Part shown: in pieces, positions 59,903 through 64,000 of the stretch | Layout: each line of letters begins with the position of its first letter | Numbering within the stretch: the stretch's first letter is position 1 | Source of the DNA: Trichoplax adhaerens | Taxonomy: Eukaryota; Placozoa; Uniplacotomia; Trichoplacea; Trichoplacidae | DNA length: 64,000 nt | Assembly (NCBI RefSeq): GCF_000150275.1 | Contig: NW_002060944.1 | Span: 6,226,857 to 6,290,856 of the forward strand | Direction of reading: 5' to 3' | The notes under the pieces: generated by a model | Databases searched by the model: none | What the model was told of the DNA's origin: nothing | The model's input: the letters and a program-made list of their open reading frames with translations, nothing else | Position numbers and translations under genes: made by a program

Positions 59903-62087
59903 ATGGCTAGCTCTTTGCCAGCAAGATTATTCTCCTGTTCTACCAAATCTTTCAATAAAACTCATTTTTCCTCTCTATTAAAATGGATAACATATCAACG
60001 GTCTTGGCTATGTACTAGGTAAGTGATAAATTTTTATCTAAATTAGTTACGGCATTGGTTAATTTTCCAATATCCATTTATCCTTGGTCCAATAGTAGCT
60101 TGATCTTGCAAAAGAGTTCAAACCTACTTGCAAGTAACCAACAGGATCCGTTGCAACAATCTGCAGCAGCCGCTGATCTATCTGAACAGTTAGCTCAACT
60201 TGATGATTCAGTGGATAAGTAAATTGATATGTTGTACTATAGATTAATGTATCTGCTTCTATCTACCATAATGCAATTTCTAGTGCAGGTATATTAACCG
60301 ATTGGATCCTATTATATCCATTTCAATTTAGCCAAATAGCACAAACTGAATCAGATTCCAATGCAGAAAATCCGGAGAGCCAACTAGCAACGAGAAAGCC
60401 TAAAGCTGCTGATTCTCAAACTGGACCTACTGCAGTCAATGACCCTGTCGCTCAGTAAGTTATAATAATGTACAGAATTGTTGTACATCAGTTATCAACG
60501 TCACCCGATCCAGTTGATACTGATAGATGAAAAGTCTAATTGGTAACGCTGTGATCCAATACTGTAACGCAGTAAAATTGATCTCCATTTAATACTTATA
60601 AGTATACTACTGTAGTACCTCGATGGATATAGTTCGAACTACTTTCAATCTCTACACTGTTTATTCAGAGCTAATGTTATTGTATGTCTGTTAACATTTT
60701 AATAGCAAATTTGTAAATTGTATGATGTATGATGGAAAGAAATCATTATCAAGGCGGATATTCAATGAGGTAGCTATCATAAATATCCCATTATAAATTA
60801 GCCTAATTTTATATCAGTCAAAGTAACTTCTTTGAATTATCAATGTTTTTCTAGGCGCTAGAAATGGTAAAAAAATCTCAGATTGAAAAGTACGTTTACC
60901 TTCTCTATTAGCCATTAACTGGTAGCATTAGTAGCACATAATTTAATGATTATTTGTAATCTTTTAATTTTCACAATACGTTGTTTAAATTAATTAAAGA
61001 GCAATCGATCCTTATATTTATATTTACAGTACACCAATGGAAATCTTACTGCTATTAATTCTTTTACGAATATAGTTTGCTTTTGTAAACTGAGCAATAT
61101 AAAACTGCTTGCAATTGACAATCAAAGTAAATTTCCCAAAGTCTATAATGTCAATAAATTTCCATATCACAAAGAGGGCAACGTGTTTGACGTAATGTCG
61201 TAATATTGATGAGAGAAACAGTACATTGCGCTATCATGCCTAACGTATTTTGTTTTATATACATTATTTTTTTTATTTTAATTGGGTATTTATATTTAAA
61301 AATCTTACAATATCCGATGCTGTAACTGTTAGGTATGGTTCAAATCCTGACGACTCAAATATTGTGATGAACCCTATGAAAATCTTTCATGGAGCAATTG
61401 ATAACGCCAAACCAATTATTGGAGTACAAACCATCAAACGTGGTGGAAAATCTTACCAAGTACAGCATAATCGAAGATATGATCACCTCACTTAGGAATT
61501 CATTGCTTTAATTAAATAAATACGATTTAGAATCAGATAGAACTAAATACAGTATTGCATGCCAAATGATAAGGTGTTACGTCGTAAAAATACAGTATAT
61601 TGTATTGAGCTGTGCTCTTGTCCAACTTTAGGTACCAATACCATTGAAGGAGAGACGTCGATATTTTTTAGCAATTAAGTGGTTTATTACTATAGCAAGG
61701 TCAGGAAAGGAAAACGGGATGTCAAAAAAGCTAGCCAAAGAATTTTTAAACGCCTACAATAATGAGGTATATACTCGTATGTTTATAATTGATATTATTT
61801 GCACTTGAAGAACATACAAATACGTTATTAGATGGGATCGTTCAATGCTTACCCCGATCTTGCATACCTAGAATATATAATATCTTCTATGCATTGAGTA
61901 TGCGTACTCTTGCTTCAATGAAAATTATTCTTTTAATGTGGTGCAATATTGTTTTAACTGAGCTAAGCTGAATTAGTCGTAATACTTATGGATTTACATT
62001 ATTTAGGGAGCAGTAGTAAAAAAGAAGATAGAATTACATAAAATCGCGGAATCAAATAGAGCTTATGCGCATTATCGATGGTGGTAG
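59903..62087 (+). CDS. MRPS7: Mitochondrial ribosomal protein uS7m (MRPS7)
   Basis: Small-subunit protein of the mitochondrial ribosome that binds the 3' domain of 12S rRNA. Eight exons give 267 aa (human: 242): 59903-60018, 60096-60218, 60332-60454, 60706-60769, 60855-60889, 61333-61459, 61632-61766, 62007-62087. The start was chosen because MASSLPARLFSCSTKSF is a typical mitochondrial targeting sequence: basic, Ser-rich, no acidic residue. An extra Gln/Ala-rich segment (about 50-130) has no close counterpart that I recognise. The conserved part reads KFVNCMMYDGKKSLSRR, HGAIDNAKPIIGVQTIKRGG, SYQVPIPLKERRRYFLAIKW and ends HKIAESNRAYAHYRWW, the hallmark S7 C-terminus. All junctions keep phase. 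Confidence 0.95.
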
Positions 62088-62932
62088 CTCTCTCTTGCCG
62101 AATACAAACCGATAGCTAAAGTGTATATCTAATAATTTGATACAGACGGACATCTGTTGTAAATACTTATTTATTGTAAATTAAAGCTGATGATATTTTT
62201 AATTTGTCAATTAATTGCAAGTTAGTCTCTATCTTGCCTTAATAACATCACCTAGTTATCGGTAAAAGTAGATATTGTGTGGCAGACAATGATTTTGGGA
62301 TAACTTAAATAGCTAGTATAACATGATATCCATTTCTTAGCGATGTACATCTAACTTAAATAGATACCAAATTTTTAGTTGCTAGTCTCGATAGCAGCTT
62401 TAAACACTTACACTAGTGCCAAATGCCAAAAGGAAAATTACAATTCATATTTCAACAACATGTAACGGTTTTACTTCCAATATTGCAAATGCACGCATAT
62501 ATAGTAAGAGCTAGTTTTACTGGCCTTCGAGCGATTACATATAACTGGATTTTTTGAAGAATCCTAATTGTCATAGACATTTTGGATAAACCGTACAAAC
62601 CTAATTAAAGCTTAAAGTTGCTAATATGAAGGTCGTCTTTTCAAGAACTAAATTTTTGCTGATTAGCATGAACTATATTGTAACATTGAAAATATAAATC
62701 AACGACAGTTAATATCCCTTTTCGAAACTGATAATAATATACCTACGTACAGTGCATGTATCACTCAGGATCAAATATTCGTAAATATGCTGGTAAACAT
62801 ACGAGTATGTAGTTATAGAACGCTTAGCATTAACCAAGGACGATTAAATAAGGTACACGTCTAATGATAACATTAGTAAAGAAATACTCGCGGTATAGCC
62901 TATTGTAATCATTAGCGGTAGAATATCCAAAT
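62088..62932. other. Short intergenic region between convergent genes
   Basis: MRPS7 (+) and the frizzled-like gene (-) point toward each other across about 845 bp of AT-rich sequence. No open frame or clear structure was seen; it must hold both 3' UTR ends. Confidence 0.5.
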
Positions 62933-63960
62933 TTATACTATCAAACAAATTAATAATGCAAATGTTAACAATAACGTTTTATGCACGAATGATGTAACTG
63001 CAGATGAGACATAACCCATATTGGCAGGAATCGTTGTTGTTGGTGCTGTTGCATTAGGAAACGCTGAGCATTTGATACTACCCTTGGTAAATTGTAGTAT
63101 GGACGAAGGCACACTAAAAATGGAAATAAAATCGCGTATGTTTAATTTCAAAGCTATAAAATAGTCAATTTTTTTTATATAGACGTATATTATTACGGAT
63201 AATATCGGAATACATGCTTTACATAAATCTATTCTTTAAGTTATACTCAGATCAAGAAACAAAGGCTTAGAAACGATTAATTTCAAATATTTATACTGTA
63301 AGTGTGGCCATAAAATCATTTTTAATCTACAAAATTAGTATTTAGCCTTAGTTTAATTCCTAACTTTCTTACCATGTTAGTGCTTTTTGGCAGTTTTGCT
63401 GATTTCCAGCACTCAAGAGTTCAGTACGATCGGCAGAACAGAAAGGAATTTCATGGCATCCATAACTAAGCACTTTCTTAATGCAACTTTCCGATGCACC
63501 ATTGGATCTCAAAGTATCAGGAACGTGTATGGCAATGACTTGAAGTTGACTTCTGTCATCATTAAACCATTCTGGAATGGTTAAATCTTTCGGCCTAGGT
63601 GGACAATCATTGCCATGAAAGTGAAGAGCTGACGTGGGCTTAATACACGCACTTAGATTATAAACTGATTTCGGCTCTGATGGCCGATGATAAGTACATT
63701 CTGCGGGAACATTAGAAGTATTGGAACATTCGCTGCGAAATTGAGCGCATAAATTGGAAATATTGACATAAGTCAGAGTTGTTCTATCACTTGAACATTG
63801 CGGAAATGTTGCATTGCATTTAATTTGCTTGAAATAATTGGCGCACTTAATACCAGATTGCAATTCAACCTGACTGTGTGTAAAGATTGAACCCAATACT
63901 AACGCTTCTTTCTCACTTAATGTAAGAGTGGGAGTGAAAAATCTGTCCCACAATAATTTC
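62933..63960 (-). CDS. Probable GPI-anchored protein with tandem frizzled-like cysteine-rich domains (3' part)
   Basis: Two exons on the minus strand: 63960-63373 (acceptor could also put the start at 63966) and 63113-62933. The donor ACATG|GTAAGA and acceptor TTTTAG|T match in phase 2, giving ...NCQKALTC then VPSSILQFTKG. The first exon carries two cysteine-rich blocks of similar design: GIKCANYFKQIKCNATFPQC with NLCAQFRSEC, and SESCIKKVLSYGCHEIPFC with a later NCQKALTC. The CxnCxxxFPxC pattern resembles frizzled-type CRDs. The C-terminus has a Thr/Ala-rich spacer and ends HKTLLLTFALLICLIV, a hydrophobic tail with no cytoplasmic residues, as in GPI-anchor signals. The N-terminus lies beyond the window. 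It could also be a type I membrane protein. No named ortholog is assigned. Confidence 0.75.
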
Positions 63961-64000
63961 CTACAGCTGCACTAGGGCTTGAGCACGAATTTAATTTACT

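Noticed and set aside
63387-63584. 65-codon plus-strand frame
   Set aside because: Antisense shadow of the frizzled-like exon.

Overview
The window is a stretch of AT-rich, intron-rich animal nuclear DNA. Its genes have many small exons, almost all bounded by GT-AG introns of about 60-400 bp. The gene set is metazoan: a two-GAF-domain PDE10-type phosphodiesterase, an SLC8 Na+/Ca2+ exchanger with two Calx-beta domains, and a surface protein with frizzled-like cysteine-rich domains. An early-branching animal such as a placozoan would fit the base composition and intron sizes. That is inference; no marker in the window fixes the species. One 50-N assembly gap (16239-16288) sits behind a poly-C/poly-G run.

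Layout. Bases 1-267 hold the 3' end of an unrecognised gene. From there to about 18.1 kb I find no gene. This stretch is a mosaic of decayed tandem duplications, the clearest being an ~86-bp satellite at 5.7-6.8 kb. It ends in a zone of self-complementary TACTGTACAGTA-type words with a foldback element and short TTAGGG runs. Immediately after it comes a promoter-like segment (CRE, TATA box) and then BTAF1/Mot1 (18676-29768, 43 coding exons). A second gene-free stretch (29.8-35 kb) ends in another palindrome cluster before a PDE10A-like gene (35059-47436, 30 coding exons). An SLC8 exchanger (51192-57625, 10 exons) and mitochondrial ribosomal protein uS7m/MRPS7 (59903-62087, 8 exons) follow. All four are on the + strand. 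On the - strand, 63960-62933 holds the last two exons of a probable GPI-anchored protein with tandem frizzled-like domains, running in from beyond the right edge.

Exon models were built by hand. Each junction was checked for splice signals, reading phase and agreement with the known family. Summed coding lengths are whole numbers of codons: BTAF1 5433 nt (1810 aa), PDE10A 2811 nt (936 aa), SLC8 2418 nt (805 aa), MRPS7 804 nt (267 aa). The models include exons too short to stand out as open frames: an 11-nt start exon, 32-nt exons and a 65-nt linker exon. The genes have unrelated jobs (TATA-binding-protein recycling, cyclic nucleotide breakdown, calcium extrusion, mitochondrial translation, cell-surface recognition), and nothing suggests an operon or cluster.
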